Assembly: GCA_017628595.1 (NCBI GenBank)
Contig: JAGBYV010000087.1
Location: forward strand, 1-8,366
Source: Alistipes sp.
GTDB lineage: Bacteria > Bacteroidota > Bacteroidia > Bacteroidales > Rikenellaceae
Direction of reading: 5' to 3'
Length of the DNA: 8,366 nt
Below the pieces are notes generated by a model that was not told the origin of the DNA, did no database searches, and saw nothing but the letters and a program-made list of their open reading frames with translations. A program made the position numbers and the translations under genes. Of the stretch, positions 1-6,685 are shown in pieces. The stretch's first letter is position 1. Every line of letters begins with the position of its first letter.

Positions 1-656
1 AGCACGCCGGTGCACGTGACGTATATATGATCTTCGAGCCTATGGCAGCCGCACTGGGTGCTGGTCTTGACGTAGAGGCTCCCGAGGGTAACATGGTTAT
101 CGACATCGGTGGTGGTACATCGGAGATCGCATGCATCTCGCTGGGCGGTATCGTATGCTCAGAGTCTATCAACGTTGCGGGTGATGTATTCACAACCGAC
201 ATTCAGAACTATGTTCGTCAGCAGCATAACATCCGTATCGGCGAGCGCACAGCCGAGGAGATCAAGCACGCTATCGGTGCAGCTATCTCTGACCTGGACG
301 AGGAGCCCGAGGATTTCGTGCTGACAGGTCCCAATATGCTCACAGCTCTGCCCCAGACCGTGACTCTCTCATACAACGAGATTGCTTACGCGCTGGAGAA
401 GTCGCTCGTGAAGCTGGATGCAGCATTGATGACCGTACTGGAGACTATGCCCCCCGAGCTCTATGCCGACATCGTGAAGAACGGCATCTACCTGGCTGGT
501 GGTGGCGCCCTGATCAAGGGTCTGGATAAGCGCTTGTCAAACAAGTCGGGTCTGCCCGTGCATATCGCTGAGGATCCTCTGCGCGCTATCGCACGCGGTA
601 CGAGCATCGCGATGAAGAACGTTGACAAGTTCTCATTCCTGATGCATGACAATTAA
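1..656 (+). CDS. mreB: MreB, rod shape-determining actin-like protein (3' part)
   Basis: The 5' end lies outside the window. The frame is open from base 3 and gives 217 residues, so roughly the first third of a usual protein of about 340 residues is missing. The ATG at 27 is internal, because conserved residues (HAGARDVY) precede it. MreB is an ATP-binding actin homologue that polymerises under the inner membrane and positions the wall-elongation complex. Visible actin-fold signatures are EPMAAALGAGL near the start, the phosphate-binding DIGGGTSEIACISLGG at about 100-150, and the adenosine-site GIYLAGGGALIKGLDKRL at about 480-535. The gene ends with TAA at 654-656. The mreC-mreD-PBP2-rodA genes that follow confirm the identity. 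No damage is seen in the visible part. Confidence 0.96.
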   Translation, partial: HAGARDVYMIFEPMAAALGAGLDVEAPEGNMVIDIGGGTSEIACISLGGIVCSESINVAGDVFTTDIQNYVRQQHNIRIGERTAEEIKHAIGAAISDLDEEPEDFVLTGPNMLTALPQTVTLSYNEIAYALEKSLVKLDAALMTVLETMPPELYADIVKNGIYLAGGGALIKGLDKRLSNKSGLPVHIAEDPLRAIARGTSIAMKNVDKFSFLMHDN

Positions 657-687
657 TCGTTAAGGTCAAATAGAGGCTTTTCTATAT

Positions 688-726
688 CGGGACTCGCGCG
701 GCCGCAGTGCCGCGTATCCCGTTTTT
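688..726 (+). terminator. Intrinsic-terminator-like hairpin between mreB and mreC
   Basis: CGGGA (688-692) pairs with TCCCG (717-721), and CGCGGC (697-702) pairs with GCCGCG (709-714). An asymmetric internal loop separates the two helices and the apical loop is six bases. Five T residues follow at 722-726. This is the form of a Rho-independent terminator or attenuator. It lies in the 90-base gap after the mreB stop, so it may lower transcription of mreC-rodA relative to mreB, as expected if filament protein is needed in larger amounts. That role is inferred from structure. No clear Bacteroidota promoter (TAnnTTTG) was found between it and mreC. Confidence 0.6.
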
Positions 727-746
727 AGAAGCCGTGCTGTCGGGTC

Positions 747-1607
747 ATGTATAAACTCATTGAATTTATCCGCAGAATATATGTTGTGCTATTGTTCATC
801 CTAATCGAGGCAATAGCACTCAATTATTATGCGCGCTCGTCATTCTACACTCAGGCCAAGATTCTCGCCCACGCCAACAGCGTGACGGGAGCCTTGCAGC
901 AGAGTATCTTCTCGTTGCGCCACTACTTTACACTGCGCAGCGAAAATGAGATGCTCGCGCAGCGTGTAGCCGAACTGGAGAATACGCTCACCATATACCG
1001 CGAGCAGGAGCGACAGACGCAGACCGATACGCTCACCATGGCAGCGATGGATTCGACGATGCTCGCCTCGCTCTCTCAGTACCGCTACACGACCGCTCGC
1101 GTAATATCGAACACGATCAACAGCTCGCACAACTTCATTACGCTGAATAGAGGCCGCCAGCATGGCGTACTGGTCGATATGGCCGTTGTGACGCCCGACG
1201 GAGCAATGGTAGGCTACGTGCTGGAGTGTTCAGAGCGCTACTCCATAGTGATGCCCATGCTCAATACGGAGTTCCGCACCAGTGGCAAGATCTCGGGCGA
1301 CGAGCACTTCGGCTCAATATCGTGGGACGGCACATCGCCTCACCGCGTGCAGATGAGCGAGCTGACCAAATACTCCGAATTTGAGATCGGTGACGAGGTG
1401 ATTGCCTCGGGTCTGTCGCAATATTTCCCCGAGGGAGTACGTATAGGATACGTGGAGAGCCTGAAGGAGAACGAAAACCACACATCGTATGATGTGGAGA
1501 TACGTCTGGCTGCCGACATGACACGCCTGAGCAACGTAATTCTGATCGAGAATACGAACTATACCGAGATTTACGAATTGGAGAACGCCGCGCGTTCATC
1601 ACATTAA
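747..1607 (+). CDS. mreC: MreC, cell shape-determining protein
   Basis: This is a 286-residue bitopic membrane protein that links cytoplasmic MreB to the periplasmic wall-synthesis enzymes and is thought to activate PBP2-RodA. A short basic N-terminus is followed by one membrane segment at about residues 11-27. A predicted coiled coil follows at about 62-95 (SENEMLAQRVAELENTL and onward), then the paired beta-barrel MreC domain at about 112-275. That domain contains LNRGRQHGVLVDMAVVTPDG (133-152), GYV and a late SGLSQYFPEGVRIGYV stretch. Length and order match the family. ATG 747 is used because no alternative in-frame start lies in the short sequence just before it and the membrane segment begins at the right distance. 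No Shine-Dalgarno is visible, which is usual in Bacteroidota. mreD begins 11 bases after the TAA. Confidence 0.95.
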   Translation: MYKLIEFIRRIYVVLLFILIEAIALNYYARSSFYTQAKILAHANSVTGALQQSIFSLRHYFTLRSENEMLAQRVAELENTLTIYREQERQTQTDTLTMAAMDSTMLASLSQYRYTTARVISNTINSSHNFITLNRGRQHGVLVDMAVVTPDGAMVGYVLECSERYSIVMPMLNTEFRTSGKISGDEHFGSISWDGTSPHRVQMSELTKYSEFEIGDEVIASGLSQYFPEGVRIGYVESLKENENHTSYDVEIRLAADMTRLSNVILIENTNYTEIYELENAARSSH

Positions 1608-1618
1608 GCGAACAAAGG

Positions 1619-2134
1619 ATGCAGAAACAGATATTATATGCGGTAGCCTTTCTGGTGCTGGTGATGTTGCAGATATTTCTTCTGGACAACATCGCTCTGG
1701 GACTCTATTTCCATCCGCTTATATATACGGCCTTTATCATCATGCTGCCGCTCGACCTCAAGCACATATGGGTTATGTTGCTGGCAGCGCTGATGGGACT
1801 CACCATCGACCTGCTCACAGGTATGGGCGGACTGAACGTCATCGCCTCAACGGCCATAGGCTTCATGCGTCCCATGTTGCTCAACGCCGCCGTAGGCCAC
1901 AACACCGCAACCGATGACACGATGCCGGCACTGCACCGCCTGCAGGCGAAGAATCTGGCATGGTACATCATTCTGATGGTTGTCGTGCACAGCCTTCTGT
2001 ACTTCCTGCTGGAGACATTATCGCTGAACAACCTGCATCACACCCTGCTGCGTCTGGCAGTAAGTGACATTGCGGCATGTGTGATGATATGGTATCTGGT
2101 CAAGTTATTCACCGAAAAGATTATCATTAAATAG
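1619..2134 (+). CDS. mreD: MreD, rod shape-determining membrane protein
   Basis: This is a 171-residue, very hydrophobic protein with about five or six predicted membrane segments: roughly 4-22, 30-46, 50-68, 72-92, 112-134 and 142-163. MreD is a polytopic inner-membrane partner of MreC in the elongasome, and its biochemical role is not settled. Sequence conservation in this family is low, so the call rests on size, hydrophobic pattern, the LTIDLLTGMGGLN loop (GxxxDxxxG type, about residues 61-73) and its position between mreC and the PBP2 gene. The ATG at 1619 follows AAAGG almost directly, too close to be a normal ribosome site. The gene ends with TAG at 2132-2134, two bases before the PBP2 start, so the two are probably co-translated. 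Confidence 0.9.
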   Translation: MQKQILYAVAFLVLVMLQIFLLDNIALGLYFHPLIYTAFIIMLPLDLKHIWVMLLAALMGLTIDLLTGMGGLNVIASTAIGFMRPMLLNAAVGHNTATDDTMPALHRLQAKNLAWYIILMVVVHSLLYFLLETLSLNNLHHTLLRLAVSDIAACVMIWYLVKLFTEKIIIK

Positions 2135-2136
2135 CC

Positions 2137-3996
2137 ATGGCAAACGACGATGTATATACACGCCGCATGATACTTCGGTTTATCGTGCTGCTTATCTTTG
2201 GTGTGATCGCCTGCCGTATAGGCTACATACAGCTAATCGACACCCGCTATAAGAGCATGGCCGCAGGCAATGTGCTCAACTACGAGGTGCAGTATGCGCC
2301 GCGTGGCGAGGTAGTGGATCGCCGTGGCGAGTTCCTGGTGCAGTCGATGGAGTGCTATGACCTGATGGTCATCTACCGCGATCTGCCGAAGGAGGGTTTC
2401 GACACCACGCGTCTGTGCAACATCCTCTCTCTGTCAAAGGAGCGACTTGTGCGTGAGCTTCGCAATGCGCGAGCCTACCCTCGTGCGCCACGACTCATCA
2501 TCGACTACGTTGCCAAGGAGGCTAAGCTCCGTTTCGAGGAGCACAACTTTCAGGGCTTCTACACTGTGCAGCGCACAGCTCGCCAATACCCGCGCAAGAT
2601 CGGTGGTAACCTGCTCGGCAGTCTGGGCGAGGTGAGTGAGAATGACATCAAGCGTGGCGAGGGCGAGTACAAGAAGGGCGACTACATCGGTAAGAGTGGT
2701 CTGGAGCGCGCCTACGAAGGGTATCTGCGTGGTGACGACGGCGTGAAGATCATGGAGCGAGATCGTCATGGTGCAATCAAGGGTTCGTACATGGATGGCA
2801 TGTACGACACGCTGCCCGTGCCTGGTCTGCGCATTACGTCCACGATCGACGCTCGTCTGCAGGCCTTTGCTGAGGAGTTGATGGAGGGCAAGATGGGTGC
2901 TGTGGTGGCTATCGAGCCATCGACGGGTGAGATTCTGGTGATGGCATCATCGCCCACGTTCGACCCCGACGCCATGGTGGGTCGCCAACGAGGAAACAAC
3001 TATATGGATATGCTATATAATCCGCAGACTCCGATGTTTAACCGCGCCGTGCAGGCGCGCTACCCGCCGGGATAAACCTTTAAGCTCGTGCAGGGACTCA
3101 TCGGTCTGCAGGAGGGAACACTCACGCCCGAGAATGCCTACCCCTGTAACGGTGGTTACCACTGGGGCAACGTGAAGATGGGCTGCCATGCCCACGCTTC
3201 ACCGCTGGATCTAAGAAATGCCGTAGCACAGTCGTGCAACGCATACTTCTGCTACGTCTTCCGCAACATCATCGAGAACCGCAAGTTCAAGGATGTGAAG
3301 GAGGGTCTGGACCGCTGGGTGGAGTATGTCCACAGCTTCGGCTTCGGCCGCAAGCTCGGCTCCGACTTCCTTGACGAGCAAGAGGGCTATGTTCCCACAA
3401 GCGAACGCTACGACCGCGTATATCGTGGTTCTTGGAACGGACACACCGTACTCTCGCTCTCGATCGGTCAGGGAGAGTTGGGTTGCACCCCTCTGCAGAT
3501 GGCAAACCTGGCTGCCATCGTCGCAAACCGCGGATACTACTACATTCCCCACATTGTAAAGGCAATCGAGGGTCAGGATTCGCTTGACAGACGCTTCTAT
3601 GAGAAGCAGTATACGATGGTTGATGCCAAGCACTTCGAGCCCATTGTCGAGGGTATGTGGCGAGGTGTGAATGTGCCGGGTGCCGGTACGTCGTCACGAG
3701 CCTACCTTCCCGGATGGGATGTGTGTGGCAAGACCGGTACGGCGCAGAATCCCATAGGTCGTGACCATTCGACCTTCCTATCGTTTGCACCGAAGGATAA
3801 CCCCCGCATTGCCATCTCGGTATATGTCGAGCACGGAGGTTTCGGTGCCACAACGGCACTGCCCATCGCCAGCCTGCTGGAGGAGTTGTATCTGACCGAT
3901 ACCATTACCCGTCCCGAGCTGGTGCAGCAGGTGAAGAACCTGCCCTACGCTTTACCATCACGTTACGTAAGAAAGAATGATTCAGCAAAGAAATAA
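2137..3996 (+). pseudogene. mrdA: PBP2, elongasome transpeptidase, interrupted by a stop at the catalytic Ser codon
   Basis: This is class B penicillin-binding protein 2, the transpeptidase that cross-links peptidoglycan made by RodA. Read through the stop it would be 619 residues, a normal family length. Visible parts are a membrane anchor at about residues 11-29, the PRGEVVDRRGE pedestal motif (55-65), a conserved GKSGLERAYEGYLRG (185-199), the start of the transpeptidase domain (GAVVAIEPSTGEILVMASSP, 254-273), SCN (366-368, the SxN motif) and KTGT (532-535). Codon 313, expected to be the SxxK serine, is TAA; TFK follows as codons 314-316. Both halves are in one frame and no second lesion is seen. 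The product as written is 312 residues, an anchor and pedestal without a working catalytic domain. A GTG at 3088 could restart a 302-residue remainder, which would also lack the serine. The 3' end overlaps rodA by 20 bases. Confidence 0.9.
3073..3075 (+). other. In-frame TAA at the PBP2 active-site serine position
   Basis: Codons 3061-3084 read Tyr-Pro-Pro-Gly-stop-Thr-Phe-Lys, where the family consensus is YPPGSTFK. The smallest change from a serine codon is TCA to TAA, one C-to-A substitution at 3074. The frame before and after is the same, so this is a nonsense change and not a frameshift. Six other genes in the window (mreB, mreC, rodA, mntP, the FAH gene and maf) end in TAA, so TAA is read as stop in this organism. 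Confidence 0.93.
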
Positions 3997-5434
3997 CATA
4001 AGACTTTTCGAGGGTGTCGATCGCGTGGCCATCCTGCTGTACCTGCTGCTTGTGCTGGCGGGTCTGACGTGTGTGGCCTCGGCAGGATATGATGACTCGA
4101 TAGAGGGATTCTTCAACTTCCGACAGAACCACATCAAGCAGGCCATGTGGGCCGGCGTGGCATTTGTCGTGGGATTGTTTATCCTGCTGCTCGACTCGCG
4201 ATATTATCACATGTATGCCTACTACGCCTATGTCGGAGCGCTGATCTTCACGGCTGGCACCATCATAATGCCGGAGGCCATAGCCCCCGTAACCAAGGGT
4301 GCAAAGGCGTGGTATGAGCTGGGACCCGTGCGAATACAGCCGGCCGAGTTTGCCAAGATTGCAACGGCACTGGCCATGGCCCGCATGATGAGTAACTACT
4401 CGTTCAACATACACAAGGCGAGCGATCTGTGTCGCGTGGCGATGATCATCCTTTTGCCCTTTGCCATCATTCTGCTGCAGAACGATACGGGATCGGGCGT
4501 AGTGTTATGCTCGTTTATCTTTGTGCTCTACCGCGAGGGACTGAACAAGTGGTTATGTATCCCCATTATCATGGTGGCTACGCTCTTTATCTTCTCGTTC
4601 CTCTTCACTCCGCTCATACTGCTCATTGTGCTGGTGCTCATCTTCACGCTCTCGAGCGCTATGATGATGGGTGGCGCATGGCGTATACACGCCATCTACC
4701 TGGCCGGCATAGCCCTCGCAGCATTTATAATCTATGGACTCTCGGCTATATTCTTCGATGGTGCACTGAGTGGTTACCAATCGCTCATCATCACCGTCAT
4801 CGTGGCCATCGTAATAGCAGGCATATATGCCGTACGCAAGCACATAGCATCGATATTCCTCACGCTGGCGCTCTTCATCGGTTCGATGATCTTCGTGCCG
4901 GCCGCCGACCTGATCTTCGAGTCGGTGCTGCAGCCCCACCAGAAGGAGCGAATATTGAGTTTTCTGGGTATTATCAAAGATCCGGCTGGTATCGATTTCA
5001 ACGTCAACCAGTCGAAGATTGCCATCGGCTCGGGCGGACTCTTCGGCAAGGGATTCATGGAGGGAACACAATCGAAGTATTTCGTACCCGAGAAGCATAC
5101 CGATTTCATCTTCTGCACGGCGGGCGAGGAGTGGGGATTCATCGGAACGGCAATCGTGCTGTCGCTGCTCTGCGCCATCATCCTGCGTCTGATGAAGATG
5201 GGAGAGCGACAACAGGAGCCCTTCAGCCGCATATACTGCTACTCGGTGGCAGCCATCTTCCTCTTCCACGTGATGGTGAATCTGGGCATGACCGTAGGCC
5301 TGATGCCTGTGATGGGTATTCCCCTGCCCTTTATGAGTTACGGTGGCTCGTCGATGATAGCCTTTACCATACTACTGTTTATAGCCATCCGTCTTGACGC
5401 CTCGCCGAGCAAGGGTGCCTATGCCCTGAATTAA
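3977..5434 (+). CDS. rodA: RodA, SEDS-family peptidoglycan glycosyltransferase
   Basis: RodA polymerises lipid II into glycan strands for lateral wall growth, in complex with PBP2. The 485-residue polytopic protein carries SEDS signatures: WYELGPVRIQPAEFAKIA (112-129), LQNDTGSG (167-174), LQPHQKERI (318-326), NQSKIAIGSGGLFGKGF (344-360), EKHTDFIF (372-379, with the family's essential aspartate at D376), GEEWGFIG (383-390) and PLPFMSYGGSSM (449-460). It is about 115 residues longer than E. coli RodA. The extra length lies between LQNDTGSG and LQPHQKERI and is hydrophobic. ATG 3977 lies inside the end of the PBP2 gene (20-base overlap), preceded by purine-rich GAAAGA, so translation is probably coupled to PBP2. 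The stop inside PBP2 could therefore be polar on RodA, unless translation restarts downstream of it. No lesion is seen in this gene. Confidence 0.96.
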   Translation: MIQQRNNIRLFEGVDRVAILLYLLLVLAGLTCVASAGYDDSIEGFFNFRQNHIKQAMWAGVAFVVGLFILLLDSRYYHMYAYYAYVGALIFTAGTIIMPEAIAPVTKGAKAWYELGPVRIQPAEFAKIATALAMARMMSNYSFNIHKASDLCRVAMIILLPFAIILLQNDTGSGVVLCSFIFVLYREGLNKWLCIPIIMVATLFIFSFLFTPLILLIVLVLIFTLSSAMMMGGAWRIHAIYLAGIALAAFIIYGLSAIFFDGALSGYQSLIITVIVAIVIAGIYAVRKHIASIFLTLALFIGSMIFVPAADLIFESVLQPHQKERILSFLGIIKDPAGIDFNVNQSKIAIGSGGLFGKGFMEGTQSKYFVPEKHTDFIFCTAGEEWGFIGTAIVLSLLCAIILRLMKMGERQQEPFSRIYCYSVAAIFLFHVMVNLGMTVGLMPVMGIPLPFMSYGGSSMIAFTILLFIAIRLDASPSKGAYALN

Positions 5435-5440
5435 CAAGCG

Positions 5441-5462
5441 GCCGCACAAGCATTGTGCAGGC
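5441..5462 (+). other. Short hairpin in the rodA-mntP spacer
   Basis: GCACAA (5444-5449) pairs with TTGTGC (5453-5458) around a three-base loop. GCC (5441-5443) can also pair with GGC (5460-5462) if A5459 bulges out. No T run follows, so it is not a standard intrinsic terminator. It lies between the rodA stop and the mntP start and could be an mRNA processing or stabilising element, or chance. Confidence 0.35.
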
Positions 5463-5497
5463 TGACCAATACTACAAACGACAGACTAATAAATAAG

Positions 5498-6055
5498 ATG
5501 ACCCTCTTCGACTTATTCCTGCTTGCCACGGGCGTGGCCATGGATGCCTGTGCGGTGGCTATGGCCAAGGGAACCACTACGCGCAGACCATCACTGGGCA
5601 ACTACATGTGTGTTGGATTGTGGTTTGGAGGTTTTCAGGCGCTGATGACTCTGGCGGGCTATTTCGCAGGCTTTAACTTTACGCATATTGTTGAGAGCTT
5701 CGACCACTGGATCTCTTTCTTCCTGCTGGGGTTGCTGGGCGTCGGGATGATCAGGGAGGCGATGTCGAAGGACGAAGAGGCCATGGATGCCAGCTTCGCT
5801 GCGAAGAATATGCTTATTATGGCAATCGCCACCAGCATTGATGCTCTTGCGGTGGGAGTCTCACTCTCTTTTGAGGAGGTGAATATATGGTTTGCCGCGC
5901 TGCTCATTGGCCTTATCACACTCCTGCTCTCGGCCGTAGGTCTGAAGGTTGGTAATATCTTCGGCAACAGATACAAAACCATAGCCGGAATTCTGGGTGG
6001 AGTGATGCTAATATGTATTGGTACCAAGATTCTGATTACCCACCTATTTCTATAA
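5498..6055 (+). CDS. mntP: MntP, manganese efflux pump
   Basis: This is an inner-membrane exporter that removes excess Mn2+ from the cytoplasm. The ATG at 5498 gives 185 residues, the usual family size. An upstream in-frame TTG at 5453 would add a 15-residue polar leader absent from the family, so it is rejected. About six membrane segments form two related halves. Each half opens with a conserved acidic motif: GVAMDACAVAMAKG (12-25, D16) and ATSIDALAVGVSLS (111-124, D115). A charged cytoplasmic loop lies between the halves at about 87-103. The second half ends with GNIFGNRYKTIAGILGG (152-168). The 63-base gap after rodA is too short for a yybP-ykoY manganese riboswitch, and no separate promoter is evident, so it may be read from the mre operon. 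A functional link with wall synthesis is not shown. Confidence 0.93.
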   Translation: MTLFDLFLLATGVAMDACAVAMAKGTTTRRPSLGNYMCVGLWFGGFQALMTLAGYFAGFNFTHIVESFDHWISFFLLGLLGVGMIREAMSKDEEAMDASFAAKNMLIMAIATSIDALAVGVSLSFEEVNIWFAALLIGLITLLLSAVGLKVGNIFGNRYKTIAGILGGVMLICIGTKILITHLFL

Positions 6056-6061
6056 TGGCAC

Positions 6062-6094
6062 AAAAAAACCTCCCTTTTTCGGGGAGGTTTTTTT
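6062..6094. terminator. Bidirectional intrinsic terminator between mntP and maf
   Basis: Seven A residues plus CCTCCC (6062-6074) pair perfectly with GGGAGG plus seven T residues (6082-6094), a 13-base-pair stem with a seven-base loop. On the plus strand the T run follows the GC stem and ends the mntP transcript. On the minus strand the A run reads as the T run and ends the maf transcript. The last bases overlap the maf stop codon (6093-6095). Its place between convergent operons fits exactly. Confidence 0.93.
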
Positions 6095-6683
6095 ATATAA
6101 ACTCTTTCAGAGTGCTGTAGAGTCGCTGCACGGGCAGCCCCATCACATTGTAGAACGAACCCTCGATGCCCTCGATACCGACGTAACCTATCCACTCCTG
6201 GATGCCATACGCGCCAGCCTTATCGAAGGGGCGGTAGCAATCGACGTAATACTCGATCTCCTCCCTGTCGAGCTCTCGGAAATGCACCTTCGAACTGACT
6301 GAAAAACTCATTTGTCGCGAGGCTGTGCGCAGCGTACAGCCCGTAATCACCTCATGGCTGCATCCCGACAGCAGCGAGATCATCTCAATAGCCTCGGCTC
6401 TGTCAGATGGTTTACCCAGCACGCGATTGTCGGCAATCACTACCGTGTCGGCCGTAAGCAGTATATCACCCTCGGCCAAAGGCTCGGGGTAGGCCTCACT
6501 CTTAAGGCTCGAGAGATACTCGGCCACATCCTCTGCGGGCATATCCTGAGGGTAGGTCTCATCGCACTCAAAGCGCGGGGCAAGTGTGAACTCTATACCC
6601 GCATCAGCCAGAAGCTGACGGCGACGTGGCGACTGCGAGGCAAGGATAAGTCTATAGGCTTTCAGTTTATCGTGTAGTAGCAT
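6093..6683 (-). CDS. maf: Maf family nucleoside triphosphate pyrophosphatase (YhdE-like)
   Basis: Maf proteins hydrolyse non-canonical or excess nucleoside triphosphates to monophosphate and pyrophosphate in the cytoplasm; the older name is septum formation inhibitor. The 196-residue protein has ILASQSPRRRQLL (13-25), DETYP (41-45), LTADTVV (76-82, catalytic aspartate D79), LGKP (89-92), DKAGAYGIQ (154-162) and FYNVMGLP (177-184). The KAGAYGIQ form resembles the YhdE branch (dTTP/UTP type) more than YceF (7-methyl-GTP type), so dTTP/UTP pyrophosphatase is the likely activity. The start lies two bases after the stop of the upstream FAH gene, which places it in the same operon, as the last gene. 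Its TAA falls inside the terminator. Confidence 0.94.
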   Translation of the reverse strand: MLLHDKLKAYRLILASQSPRRRQLLADAGIEFTLAPRFECDETYPQDMPAEDVAEYLSSLKSEAYPEPLAEGDILLTADTVVIADNRVLGKPSDRAEAIEMISLLSGCSHEVITGCTLRTASRQMSFSVSSKVHFRELDREEIEYYVDCYRPFDKAGAYGIQEWIGYVGIEGIEGSFYNVMGLPVQRLYSTLKEFI

Positions 6684-6685
6684 AA

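Noticed and set aside
657..746. A separate promoter for mreC
   Set aside because: No match to the Bacteroidota -7 TAnnTTTG element was found in the spacer; only the hairpin is supported.
3073..3075. Reassignment of TAA to an amino acid across the genome
   Set aside because: mreB, mreC, rodA, mntP, the FAH gene and maf all end in TAA at the expected family lengths, so TAA is a working stop. Known selenocysteine and pyrrolysine recoding use TGA and TAG.
4553..5269. A 238-codon open frame antisense to rodA
   Set aside because: The composition is highly charged and low in complexity (runs of E, D, H and R), typical of the reverse complement of hydrophobic codons. No start context or motif supports it.
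4429..5397. A 322-codon open frame overlapping rodA on the same strand
   Set aside because: It is in another frame of rodA, rich in His and Arg, with no family resemblance. It is a shadow of GC-biased codon use, since rodA itself carries clear SEDS motifs throughout this stretch.
698..5445. The 8-base palindrome GCGGCCGC in both the mreB-mreC (698-705) and rodA-mntP (5438-5445) spacers
   Set aside because: The shared stretch is only about nine bases and the flanks differ. In the first spacer it is explained by the hairpin arm. It is not enough for a repeat family or a regulatory site.
5453..5497. TTG start for mntP at 5453
   Set aside because: It would add 15 polar residues ahead of the first membrane segment. 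ATG 5498 gives the standard MntP N-terminus and length.
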